NCBI GenBank assembly: GCA_000434215.1
Contig: HF999664.1
Coordinates: 1,886-18,810, forward strand
Direction of reading: 5' to 3'
Length of the DNA stretch: 16,925 nt
Origin: Bacteroides sp. CAG:144
Lineage (GTDB): Bacteria; Bacteroidota; Bacteroidia; Bacteroidales; UBA11471
In this document: positions 7,041 through 13,954 of the stretch, piece by piece
Numbering within the stretch: position 1 is the stretch's first letter
Layout: every line of letters starts with the position of its first letter
The notes under the pieces: model-generated
What the model saw: only the letters and a program-made list of their open reading frames with translations
What the model was told of the DNA's origin: nothing
Database searches by the model: none
Position numbers and translations under genes: made by a program

Positions 7041-8333
7041 TCACTCCTCGGAAGTGAAATCGGGTTCGGTACGTTCTACAAGCACCTTATCGATACGGGC
7101 ACCGTCCATATCGACAACCTCGAACGAAAAACCGTTCCAACGCACCTTTTCTCCGGCATGAGGGATATGCTCCAAAAGATCGAGCAAAAGACCGCTAATC
7201 GTATTATAACTACCTTGCTCATATAGCTCTTCCTGATCGAAATAAGTGAGAAAATCATAAAACGAACAACGTCCGTCGACCAACCAACTTTCCGAATCGG
7301 CTCGCTTCACGATATCGGGTTCTTCGTGAGGGCTTTCTATCGAACCGACCAATCCTTCGAGAATATCCCTCAGTGTGATGATTCCCTGACAACAACCGAA
7401 CTCGTCGCAAATCAGAGCCTGACTGATGCGTTTTTCCTTCATCTGCGCAAGTGCATCGTATACACTCATGGTCTCGTGGAAAAACGTTGCAGGAACAATC
7501 ACCGAACGAAAATCGAAATTTTCATCATCGAGATGGAATACCAAACTTTTAAGAGAAACAACCCCTTTCACATCATCGAAAGAACGATCGACAACAGGAT
7601 ACATTTCATGTACGGTATCGCGCACAACGGCTTTCACCTCTTCCCTACCCATACTTACGTCGAGAGCAACCATATCGGCCCGATAAGTCATCAAAGCATT
7701 CACCTTCAAGTCGCCCAAGATGAGCACCCTTTCCATAATATCCTGCTCTACTTCCTGCACTTCACCGTCTTCGGCACCCTCTTGTATGATCGATTTTATT
7801 TCATCTTCGGTTACCCGGCTACCGCCGTCTTTGATACCCAACAGACTGAAAATCGCTGTCGTACTCTTGGCCAATATCCACACAAAAGGCGCGGCGATGA
7901 CCGAGATAAAATACATAAACGGCGCAATGAATTTCGATATGCGTTCGGCCGAACTCATGCCGATACGTTTCGGGACCAATTCTCCGAATATTATTGTAAA
8001 GTAAGTTACAAGTATAACGATAATCGTTTGGGCCAACGGTCGGGCATACACAGCCGGCACATGCCATTCCAACAGAAGTTTCCCGAAATCTTCCGAAAGC
8101 GTCGCACCCGAATATATACCGGTAAGAATGCCGATAAGGGTAATACCTATTTGTACGGTCGACAAAAATTTCTCGGGCTGACAAGCCAACTTCAACGCCG
8201 TGGTTGCCGCCTTGCTTCCTTTTTTTTCTTCGGACGCAAGACTCGATTTACGAGCCGATATCACAGCAATCTCCGACATGGAAAAAAGACCATTCAGCAA
8301 AATAAGAAAAATAATGATGAGAATCTCGTTCAT
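7041..8333 (-). CDS. CNNM/CBS-domain membrane protein of the HlyC/CorC family
   Basis: 430 residues. Residues 1-200 form the CNNM (DUF21) membrane domain, with hydrophobic helices near 3-20, 60-80, 100-120 and 137-160 and the typical NGLFSMSEIAVISARKS start and GELVPKRIG (117-125). Two CBS motifs follow (about 210-270 and 280-335), then a C-terminal CorC_HlyC transporter-associated domain (about 343-425). Members are ascribed to divalent metal (Mg or Co) efflux or to membrane homeostasis; the old name hemolysin is not reliable. It is monocistronic, with its own well-formed promoter at 8401-8431, and it converges on the pectate lyase gene. The acidic C-terminal tail (TEPDFTSEE) is not part of the domain. 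All expected domains are present and the length is normal for the family. Confidence 0.92.
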   Translation of the reverse strand: MNEILIIIFLILLNGLFSMSEIAVISARKSSLASEEKKGSKAATTALKLACQPEKFLSTVQIGITLIGILTGIYSGATLSEDFGKLLLEWHVPAVYARPLAQTIIVILVTYFTIIFGELVPKRIGMSSAERISKFIAPFMYFISVIAAPFVWILAKSTTAIFSLLGIKDGGSRVTEDEIKSIIQEGAEDGEVQEVEQDIMERVLILGDLKVNALMTYRADMVALDVSMGREEVKAVVRDTVHEMYPVVDRSFDDVKGVVSLKSLVFHLDDENFDFRSVIVPATFFHETMSVYDALAQMKEKRISQALICDEFGCCQGIITLRDILEGLVGSIESPHEEPDIVKRADSESWLVDGRCSFYDFLTYFDQEELYEQGSYNTISGLLLDLLEHIPHAGEKVRWNGFSFEVVDMDGARIDKVLVERTEPDFTSEE

Positions 8334-8400
8334 GGTTATTTCAACGGTTATTTACAAGAGAGCCCGTAAAAAGCATTTTATTATGGGATATCTCTCCCGA

Positions 8401-8431
8401 CAAAGATATAATCATTATACGAAAAAACAAA
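8401..8431 (-). promoter_or_regulatory. Promoter of the CNNM/CBS gene
   Basis: On the minus strand TTTG (plus 8428-8431) is followed after 19 nt by TATCTTTG (plus 8401-8408), an ideal Bacteroidota -33/-7 pair. Transcription would start near 8394, leaving a leader of about 60 nt. Confidence 0.75.
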
Positions 8432-8443
8432 CATAAAATTTTT

Positions 8444-8766
8444 ATGTACGCGATAACATGGCTTCTTATCGGCATATATTCTACAAGTACTGTCGTCGGA
8501 GAAATAGCGCGATTACCGTTTGTTATTATGCCTCTAAATTGCATTTTCTCCTTTCACGGCTACATCTTCTATACGAATGCCGTTACCGTAATCGGAGCAA
8601 CACGTACAGTACTCATCTTTCAGACGATAACCATAATCACCTACTTGCTTTACTTATTATTGGGTCTTTGAAATATTTCTCTTGGGGGGGAAAACTGGCA
8701 GAATTACCTGTTTGTAATATTCCCGGCATACAGTCTTTCATCTATCTTAAAAAGGGACATCATTGA
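8444..8766 (+). pseudogene. Decayed C-terminal fragment of a MATE-family efflux transporter
   Basis: The frame beginning at 8444 encodes 75 hydrophobic residues with the look of the last helices of a MATE pump: LLIGIYSTSTVVGE, then FVIMPLNCIFSFHGYIFYTN, then GATRTVLIFQ. It meets a TGA at 8669-8671. The same frame then continues as ISLGGENWQNYLFVIFP. After a shift near 8721-8726, the +2 frame gives GIQSFIYLKKGHH and a stop at 8764-8766. Joined, YLFVIFP-GIQSFIYLKKGH is a normal MATE C-terminal helix with its closing basic Gly-His motif, as I recall the family. So one nonsense codon and one frameshift break the gene, and the first three quarters or so (over 300 residues) are absent. The identification is by motif memory only. 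An intact 75-residue membrane protein is the alternative, but the coding signal beyond its stop argues against it. Confidence 0.6.
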
Positions 8767-8810
8767 ATATACCTATACTCAAAAAAATAATACCGAATAA
8801 CTTTTATGCG

Positions 8811-8818
8811 TATATTTG
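8811..8818 (+). promoter_or_regulatory. -7 promoter box of the YczE-like gene
   Basis: TATATTTG matches TAnnTTTG exactly and lies 20 bp before the ATG at 8838, implying a leader of about 13 nt. It also excludes the upstream in-frame TTG/ATG region from 8763 as a start. Confidence 0.55.
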
Positions 8819-8837
8819 CACCGTAAAAAATTTTTCT

Positions 8838-9509
8838 ATGAAAAAGCTTCTCGAAAAATACCTGCTTTTTATTATCGGACTTTATTTTCTTGCCACTGGT
8901 ATCGTTCTCATTCTAAGATCCACTCTCGGGACAACACCGATTTCAAGCATCAATTATGTATTGAGCCTGAATACTTCTTTCTCCTTAGGTACATGGACAT
9001 TTCTGATAAACCTCCTACTCATCGCCGGACAATTCTGGTTTGTCCGCGATTGCCTGAATCGCCGCGATACCATAGAGATATTGCTACAAATACCGTTTTC
9101 TTTTCTCTTCGGACTTTTTATCGACCTGAATATGAACCTAACAGCTGCAATACAGCCCACTCACTACATAACGGCCATTATCCTGCTATTGGCAGGCTGC
9201 CTTGTACAAGCCATAGGGGTAGTGCTGGAAATAAAACCCAGAGTGGCCATGATGAGTGCCGAGGGTTTTGTCAGCTACGCTGCCCGACGGTACAACAAAG
9301 ACTTTGGGAAGTTGAAGGTACGATTCGACATCTCGCTCGTAACATTGGCATTTCTGCTTTCGTTGCTTCTCGCACACAAAGTCGAAGGGATACGTGAAGG
9401 TACTGTCATAGCTGCTTGCATTACGGGCTATATCGTCAGTTTCCTAAGCCGGAAAATCATGACCCGTCATATGTTGCGTCGGATATTACCCGAAAGAATA
9501 TCCATTTGA
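8838..9509 (+). CDS. YczE/YitT-like (DUF6198-type) integral membrane protein
   Basis: 223 residues, about five membrane segments (near 8-28, 52-70, 82-97, 110-132 and 165-205). The first helix pair with the loop LRSTLGTTPISSINYVLS (26-43) and the cytoplasmic stretch RVAMMSAEGFVSYAARRYNKDFGKLKVRFD (135-164) are typical of the YczE/YyaS/YitT membrane family common in Firmicutes and Bacteroidota. Function is not established for this family; transport is suspected because of the fold. The tail is basic (RKIMTRHMLRRILPER). The ATG at 8838 is chosen because a -7 promoter box sits just upstream and because the first helix then starts at the N-terminus. It stands alone, directly after the MATE remnant, and converges on GH105 across a perfect hairpin. 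Confidence 0.75.
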   Translation: MKKLLEKYLLFIIGLYFLATGIVLILRSTLGTTPISSINYVLSLNTSFSLGTWTFLINLLLIAGQFWFVRDCLNRRDTIEILLQIPFSFLFGLFIDLNMNLTAAIQPTHYITAIILLLAGCLVQAIGVVLEIKPRVAMMSAEGFVSYAARRYNKDFGKLKVRFDISLVTLAFLLSLLLAHKVEGIREGTVIAACITGYIVSFLSRKIMTRHMLRRILPERISI

Positions 9510-9523
9510 TACAAATAGGTTTG

Positions 9524-9572
9524 ATTATAAAAGCGGGAGGGAACATAAATGAATCCCTCCCGCTTTTATAAT
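9524..9572. terminator. Perfect 19-bp bidirectional terminator
   Basis: Arms 9524-9542 and 9554-9572 pair without a mismatch (core AAAAGCGGGAGGGA/TCCCTCCCGCTTTT) around an 11-nt loop. It lies between the convergent stops of the YczE-like gene (9509) and the GH105 gene (9592), and has an A run on the left arm and a T run on the right so both strands have a terminator. Confidence 0.9.
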
Positions 9573-9591
9573 TCGCTTGTAGAAAATATTC

Positions 9592-10746
9592 CTATTTCAT
9601 TTTATAAATTTCTGTTCCAGCCATCAGGAAAGCTCCCAACCCGAAATCATCGAAATCGGGTTCCCGATCGTAAGTAACAGGCTGTGCTTCTTTGGGTTCT
9701 TTACCCGATCCTTGCACATAGCCCAAAAATCCATTGGGGTGAAGACAATCCTTCACCATTGCATTCCATGCCTTATAAATCACCGGCTCATACTGAGCGG
9801 CATCGAGCAGACCGGTATTTACCCCATAAGCCATACCATATATAAACATGGCCGTCCCGGTGAGTTCCTTGCCTCCATAATTATCGGGATCGTGCAGGCT
9901 GACATTCCAAAATCCGTCTTCGCGCTGTACCTCTTTCAACGCCCCGCACATATCCACAAGCATTTTTGCGTACTCGGCGCGATGCGGTTCGTCCTCGGGA
10001 AGCAGTTCGAGCATACGCACCATAGCGACGACAATCCATCCATTACCGCGCGACCAATAGCAATCTTTTCCGTTAGGTTCCTTGTAAGGGGGATCGAAAT
10101 CGCCATCGCGCCACCACAACCGGTCTTCGGGATTATAAAGGCCATTGGCACCATGACGGGTCTTGGTATAATTATACATTTCATAAGCCCGTTCGTAATA
10201 AGCCGTATCACCTGTAATATTTCCCAACTGGGCAAAAATAGGCATAGCCATTTGCACGGCATCGATCCAGTGCCAATCATCGATCTTATCGGTAATCATC
10301 ATCGAATCGATAGAGGTTTTGATGTTAACGATATACCGCTCGGGTTTCTCGGGGTCGAGCTGATAAAGATAGAGATAAGCCTGACCGGCACATTGATTGT
10401 CGGCATTACGGGTCTTCCACCCGTTTTTAGTTCCGCGAAGTTTCCAATCATGCTTGTTCCCCCATTCCAGTGCATAGTCGAGATAACGTTGTTGCGGGTC
10501 GATTTCCCACAAATCGATAAGCCCCTCGTAATAATAGGCACGAGTCCATACGTTGGTTTCATAATTGCGTTTACGCGAAGGATAGGGAATCGCCTCTCCG
10601 GGATCGCTCCACTTCTCCATAAAATAATCGTTGGCCAAACGAAGAGATTTCAAGACATCTTCTTTTTCGGGCTTTCGGGTCGATGATGTTTCCCCACAAC
10701 CGGCAAGCAACACCATTCCCAAGAAAAGGACAGATAATTTTTTCAT
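9592..10746 (-). CDS. GH105/GH88-type unsaturated rhamnogalacturonyl hydrolase, lipoprotein
   Basis: 384 residues. MKKLSVLFLGMVLLAGC is a lipoprotein signal with lipobox LAGC and Cys17. The remainder is an (alpha/alpha)6 barrel as in YteR-type GH105 enzymes, which hydrate the double bond of the 4,5-unsaturated galacturonic acid left by pectate or rhamnogalacturonan lyases. Visible family signs are NVWTRAYYYEGL (65-76), RNADNQCAGQAYL (113-125, with Asp116), DDWHWIDAVQMAMP (156-169, with the likely catalytic Asp162), WWRDG (211-215), CYWSRGNGWIVVAM (229-242) and LTGTAMFIYGMAYGV near residue 290. Length and domain coverage are normal. It is monocistronic, divergent from the SDR-GNAT operon, and ends at the 19-bp terminator hairpin. 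No consensus -7 box is visible upstream. The 5' leader shares AAAACAAGAAC with the GH28 gene. It would act on products of the PL10 enzyme. Confidence 0.88.
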   Translation of the reverse strand: MKKLSVLFLGMVLLAGCGETSSTRKPEKEDVLKSLRLANDYFMEKWSDPGEAIPYPSRKRNYETNVWTRAYYYEGLIDLWEIDPQQRYLDYALEWGNKHDWKLRGTKNGWKTRNADNQCAGQAYLYLYQLDPEKPERYIVNIKTSIDSMMITDKIDDWHWIDAVQMAMPIFAQLGNITGDTAYYERAYEMYNYTKTRHGANGLYNPEDRLWWRDGDFDPPYKEPNGKDCYWSRGNGWIVVAMVRMLELLPEDEPHRAEYAKMLVDMCGALKEVQREDGFWNVSLHDPDNYGGKELTGTAMFIYGMAYGVNTGLLDAAQYEPVIYKAWNAMVKDCLHPNGFLGYVQGSGKEPKEAQPVTYDREPDFDDFGLGAFLMAGTEIYKMK

Positions 10747-10935
10747 CGGTTCTTGTTTTTAATAATTTCCATTTCAGTATATATACACTCTCTCGAAAAA
10801 ATGATTCGGACAGAAAATTTTTCATCTTCATCACTTATCCGGCCGTAAAATTAATCTATTATTATGATTTTCACAGCAAACAGGGCATTTTATTCTTTTA
10901 TCTGCACGAAATAATAATTTACAGGAACTTTTCGC

Positions 10936-10943
10936 TACTTTTG
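10936..10943 (+). promoter_or_regulatory. -7 promoter box of the SDR-GNAT operon
   Basis: TACTTTTG matches TAnnTTTG and lies 55 bp before the ATG at 10999, with transcription starting near 10950. A clear TTTG -33 element is not seen. Confidence 0.5.
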
Positions 10944-10998
10944 CGCAAATACAACAAAATAAGAAAACGATACCGGAACTTTAACGAGAAAAAGAGGT

Positions 10999-11850
10999 AT
11001 GGCAGATAACTATCTGGAAAAAAAATTTGAAGAATACGCGATACGCAAATCGACAGCAAAAACAAAAAAGATCGTGTCGACCGGTCCAAAACCGGAACAT
11101 ATCGAAGTACGTTTTCCCACCCGACGGGTATTCGTTACCGGTGGGGCAAACGGAATAGGAAAAGCCATCGTACAGGCATTCCGCAAGATCGGCTGTCGGG
11201 TCGCATTTTGCGATAATGACCGGAAAAACGGATCTCTTACGGCTCAAACCTCGGGAGCCCGGTTCTATCCGGTCGACGTATGCGACAGCAAAGCCTTGCA
11301 GTCTTGTATGCACGATATATTCACCACGTGGGGCGACATCGATATCCTCATCAATAATGTCGGCATCAGCCGTTTCTCTCCGATTTCAGAAACATCGGTC
11401 GACGACTTCGACCGTATCATCGCCACCAACCTACGACCGGTATTCATCACGGCCAGAGAAATGGCCATGTACCGACAATCTCTATCCCGACCCAATAATT
11501 ACGGGCGCATCGTCAATATTACCTCTACCCGCTACCTTATGAGCGAACCCGGTAGCGAAGGTTATGCCGCATCAAAAGGCGGCATTTATTCCCTCACCCA
11601 CGCCTTGTCCTTGTCGCTCGCACCGTTGCACATTACAGTCAATTCCATTGCTCCGGGCTGGATCGAAAACAACAATTACGAGACATTACGCCCCGAAGAT
11701 CATGAACAGCACCCGTCGGGACGGGTAGGTCGTCCCGAAGACATTGCCCGCATGTGCCTGTTTCTCTGCATGGAAGAAAACGACTTCATCAATGGAGAAA
11801 ACATCACCATCGACGGTGGCATGACAAAAAAGATGATTTACGAAGAATAA
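10999..11850 (+). CDS. Short-chain dehydrogenase/reductase with N-terminal extension
   Basis: 283 residues, classical SDR oxidoreductase with NAD(P) Rossmann fold. Cofactor motif TGGANGIG (47-54), NNVG (119-122), catalytic Ser176 (NITSTRY), Tyr189 and Lys193 (YAASK), and the downstream NSIAPGW (215-221) and INGENITIDGGM (264-275) are all present. Asp72 (residues FCDND) at the end of the second strand suggests NAD preference. The first 40 residues (MADNYLEKKFEEYAIRKSTAKTKK) form a charged extension not needed by the fold. The substrate cannot be told from sequence. It leads a tight operon with three acetyltransferase genes: the next ATG is 20 bp after the stop. Its promoter box is at 10936-10943. 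I am sure of the fold but not of the reaction. Confidence 0.88.
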   Translation: MADNYLEKKFEEYAIRKSTAKTKKIVSTGPKPEHIEVRFPTRRVFVTGGANGIGKAIVQAFRKIGCRVAFCDNDRKNGSLTAQTSGARFYPVDVCDSKALQSCMHDIFTTWGDIDILINNVGISRFSPISETSVDDFDRIIATNLRPVFITAREMAMYRQSLSRPNNYGRIVNITSTRYLMSEPGSEGYAASKGGIYSLTHALSLSLAPLHITVNSIAPGWIENNNYETLRPEDHEQHPSGRVGRPEDIARMCLFLCMEENDFINGENITIDGGMTKKMIYEE

Positions 11851-11870
11851 ATCCGATCCTGCATAATTCC

Positions 11871-12317
11871 ATGAATATTCGCAAAATCACGTCGGACAAG
11901 AAACAATTCCTCAGTTTACTTTTATTGGCCGATGAACAGGAATCGATGATAGACCGATACATCGACCGAGGAGAAATGTTCGTTCTCGACGATGGCGGGA
12001 CAAAAGCCGTCGCCGTCGTAACCGATGAGGGAAACGGGTGCTGCGAACTGAAAAACATGGCCGTCGCGCCGGAATGTCATCATCAGGGATATGGAAAGGC
12101 TTTGCTCTCATTCCTCCTCTCCTATTACAAAGGAAGATTCCGTCAAATCATTGTCGGTACGGGAGAAACACCGCGACACCGGGCATTTTACGAACATTGC
12201 GGATTTACGTTTTCTCATCGGGTCGAAAGTTTTTTCACCCGACACTACGACCACCCGATCATCGATGACGGAGTCGTACTGGAAGATATGATTTACTATA
12301 AACAAGATATATTATGA
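11871..12317 (+). CDS. GNAT-family N-acetyltransferase
   Basis: 148 residues starting at the ATG at 11871, which follows the SDR stop by 20 bp; an earlier in-frame start would overlap the SDR gene by about 97 bp and is rejected. The acetyl-CoA pyrophosphate loop is visible in VAPECHHQGYGKALLSFLLSYY (66-86), with the Q-x-x-G-x-G-type element HQGYGK (71-76), preceded by the ELKNMAV strand (59-65). The later stretch TGETPRHRAFYEHCGF (97-112) is the usual GNAT C-terminal Tyr and Cys-Gly-Phe region. Substrate is unknown. Its TGA overlaps the ATG of the next gene (shared ATGA at 12314-12317), a sign of translational coupling. Confidence 0.85.
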   Translation: MNIRKITSDKKQFLSLLLLADEQESMIDRYIDRGEMFVLDDGGTKAVAVVTDEGNGCCELKNMAVAPECHHQGYGKALLSFLLSYYKGRFRQIIVGTGETPRHRAFYEHCGFTFSHRVESFFTRHYDHPIIDDGVVLEDMIYYKQDIL

Positions 12318-13234
12318 TTACCATCGTTCCCGAAAGAACTCCCGTTCTTATCGAAACATTGACCCGGCTGTGGGAAAAATCGGTACAAGCCAGTCATCAC
12401 TTTCTCTCCGAATCGGATATTCACCGACTTATCCCTTTTGTCAAAGAAGGTCTCACCCAAATAGAAACGCTCATTGTTTCCTGTGTCGAAGAGCGAATAT
12501 CGGCTTTTATGGGCGTGGAAAACAACAAAATAGAGATGCTCTTTGTCTCCCCTGAATTTTTCGGACACGGTATCGGTACAGAGTTGATCTCCTTCGCACT
12601 CGAAAAACTCCATGTGAAATATGTCGATGTCAATGAGCAGAATGTCAAAGCCGCTACATTCTATCGGAATAAGGGTTTTATCATTATCAGCCGAGACGAT
12701 ACCGACGGACAAGGTATGCCGTTTCCCATACTCCACCTGCAATATACGCCATATACTTTCCGCACGGCTACCGTCAATGATATTCCTGAAATAGACAGAC
12801 TATTCAGAGAAACCGTACTCGCCGTAAATCGTCGCGACTACACCCAAGAGGAGGTAGAAGACTGGGCCTCATGCAGTACTGCCGAACATTTGGAAGAACT
12901 TATCTCCAATCTGTATTTCATCGTGGCCCTCGACGTCGACAAACGCATCGTGGGTATAGCATCGCTCCGCAACGACGGATATTTACACTCCATGTTCGTA
13001 CACAAAGATTTTCAACGCCGAAATATTGCAACACTCCTCTTGAACGAAATCGAACGATACGCCCGTATACACGGTATATACAGCCTCACATCGGAGGTAA
13101 GTCTTACCGCCCGACCGTTTTTCGAACGTAAAGGTTATCAAGTAAAATCGGCACAACAACGAAAAGCTAACAAATTATATATGAGCAATTTCCTTATGGA
13201 AAAACATCTCACAGAACCAAAGGTATTCTTATAA
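12314..13234 (+). CDS. Tandem double-GNAT acetyltransferase
   Basis: 306 residues containing two complete GNAT domains. The N-domain (about 1-145) resembles YjaB-type acetyltransferases: ERISAFMGVEN (60-70), IEMLFVSPEFFGHGIGTELI (73-92, with GHGIGT as the CoA loop) and NVKAATFYRNKGF (110-122). The C-domain (about 147-298) has its own acceptor strand IVGIASLRNDGYLHSMFVH, the CoA loop FQRRNIATLL (233-242) and ARPFFERKGYQV (266-277). Its loop reads QRRNIA where a glycine is usual, which may weaken CoA binding. The start codon overlaps the previous stop codon by the ATGA arrangement, and the following gene begins one base after its stop, so all three are probably coupled. Duplicated GNATs occur in known aminoglycoside and mycothiol enzymes, but this one is not recognisable as either. 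The fused form may act on two ends of one substrate, or one domain may be structural. Confidence 0.85.
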   Translation: MITIVPERTPVLIETLTRLWEKSVQASHHFLSESDIHRLIPFVKEGLTQIETLIVSCVEERISAFMGVENNKIEMLFVSPEFFGHGIGTELISFALEKLHVKYVDVNEQNVKAATFYRNKGFIIISRDDTDGQGMPFPILHLQYTPYTFRTATVNDIPEIDRLFRETVLAVNRRDYTQEEVEDWASCSTAEHLEELISNLYFIVALDVDKRIVGIASLRNDGYLHSMFVHKDFQRRNIATLLLNEIERYARIHGIYSLTSEVSLTARPFFERKGYQVKSAQQRKANKLYMSNFLMEKHLTEPKVFL

Positions 13235-13235
13235 A

Positions 13236-13769
13236 ATGGACATTACAATCAGACAAGAAGAACAACGGGACTATCCCGCCGTATATAATCTCATAAAAGC
13301 AGCTTTTGCAAATACGCAAGAGAGCGACCATAAAGAGCATCTTCTGGTGGAACGTCTGCGCCGATCGGACGCGTTCATTCCCGAACTCTCTTTGGTTGCC
13401 GAAACGCAGAACGGAACAATCGTAGGGTATATTCTTCTGACAAAAGTCGAAATCGCATCGGCCGAGAAAAAGGTACTATCACTGGGATTAGCTCCGGTCG
13501 CCGTTTTGCCGGAATACCAAAACCGGGGAATAGGAAGCGCCTTGATAAAAGAGGCTCACAATCGCGCCGTAGCAGCAGGCTATCATTCGGTTGTCTTACT
13601 CGGGCATAAAGACTATTATCCGAGATTCGGTTACAAAAAAGCGATCGACTACGATATACGTTTTCCTTTTGACGTCCCGCCCGAATTTTGTATGGCCAAA
13701 GAGCTGGTTACAAACAGTTTAAACGAAGTACACGGCGTTGTACAATACGCTCCGGAATTTACAGAATAG
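13236..13769 (+). CDS. GNAT-family N-acetyltransferase (YhbS-like)
   Basis: 177 residues, starting one base after the double-GNAT stop. Family signs are VAETQNGTIVGYILLTKVEI (54-73), LGLAPVAVLPEYQNRGIGSALI (83-104, with QNRGIG as the acetyl-CoA loop) and LLGHKDYYPRFGYKKA (121-136), the Tyr-Tyr-x-Arg-Phe-Gly-Phe/Tyr signature typical of YhbS-type predicted acetyltransferases. The C-terminal part (FPFDVPPEFCMAKEL) also matches that group. Substrate is not known. It is the last gene of the SDR-GNAT operon; a candidate terminator hairpin is near 13849-13875 and a strong one at 13889-13933. Codon use is like that of its neighbours. Confidence 0.88.
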   Translation: MDITIRQEEQRDYPAVYNLIKAAFANTQESDHKEHLLVERLRRSDAFIPELSLVAETQNGTIVGYILLTKVEIASAEKKVLSLGLAPVAVLPEYQNRGIGSALIKEAHNRAVAAGYHSVVLLGHKDYYPRFGYKKAIDYDIRFPFDVPPEFCMAKELVTNSLNEVHGVVQYAPEFTE

Positions 13770-13848
13770 GCTCAAAAAAATCACAAAAACATATCTATTA
13801 ATTTTTAAAAGAAAATATCAAAGACAATATTCGGAAGAATAACGACAA

Positions 13849-13875
13849 GCCGACCTCTTGGCCGATCGGCCTTTT
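13849..13875 (+). terminator. Weak hairpin after the GNAT operon
   Basis: GCCGA (13849-13853) can pair with TCGGC (13866-13870); a perfect 12-base palindrome GGCCGATCGGCC (13860-13871) overlaps it, followed by TTTT. It could be an incomplete first terminator ahead of the strong one at 13889-13933. Confidence 0.35.
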
Positions 13876-13888
13876 ATCGTAAACAACA

Positions 13889-13933
13889 ATATGGGCAGAT
13901 AGGCGATTTTTCCACTCGCCTATCTGCCCATAT
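13889..13933. terminator. Perfect 18-bp bidirectional terminator
   Basis: Arms 13889-13906 and 13916-13933 pair perfectly (core GGGCAGATAGGCGA/TCGCCTATCTGCCC) around a 9-nt loop. It lies between the convergent GNAT operon (stop 13769) and the GH28 gene (stop 13955). Confidence 0.85.
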
Positions 13934-13954
13934 ACCTTCTCCTCTATGACCCTA

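Noticed and set aside
7326..8369. A 347-codon plus-strand open frame opposite the CNNM/CBS gene
   Set aside because: The minus strand encodes a complete recognisable protein with domains in order, while this frame is His/Arg/Thr-rich, low in hydrophobic pattern, and has no promoter; it is the mirror of a coding region.
8684..8690. A seven-G run as a phase-variation switch in the MATE remnant
   Set aside because: The reading frame is the same before and after the run, and the gene is already broken by a stop codon and a separate frameshift, so switching here would not restore it.
9712..10686. A 324-codon plus-strand open frame opposite the GH105 gene
   Set aside because: It is explained by the codon bias of the genuine GH105 gene on the minus strand, whose signal peptide and catalytic motifs are clear.
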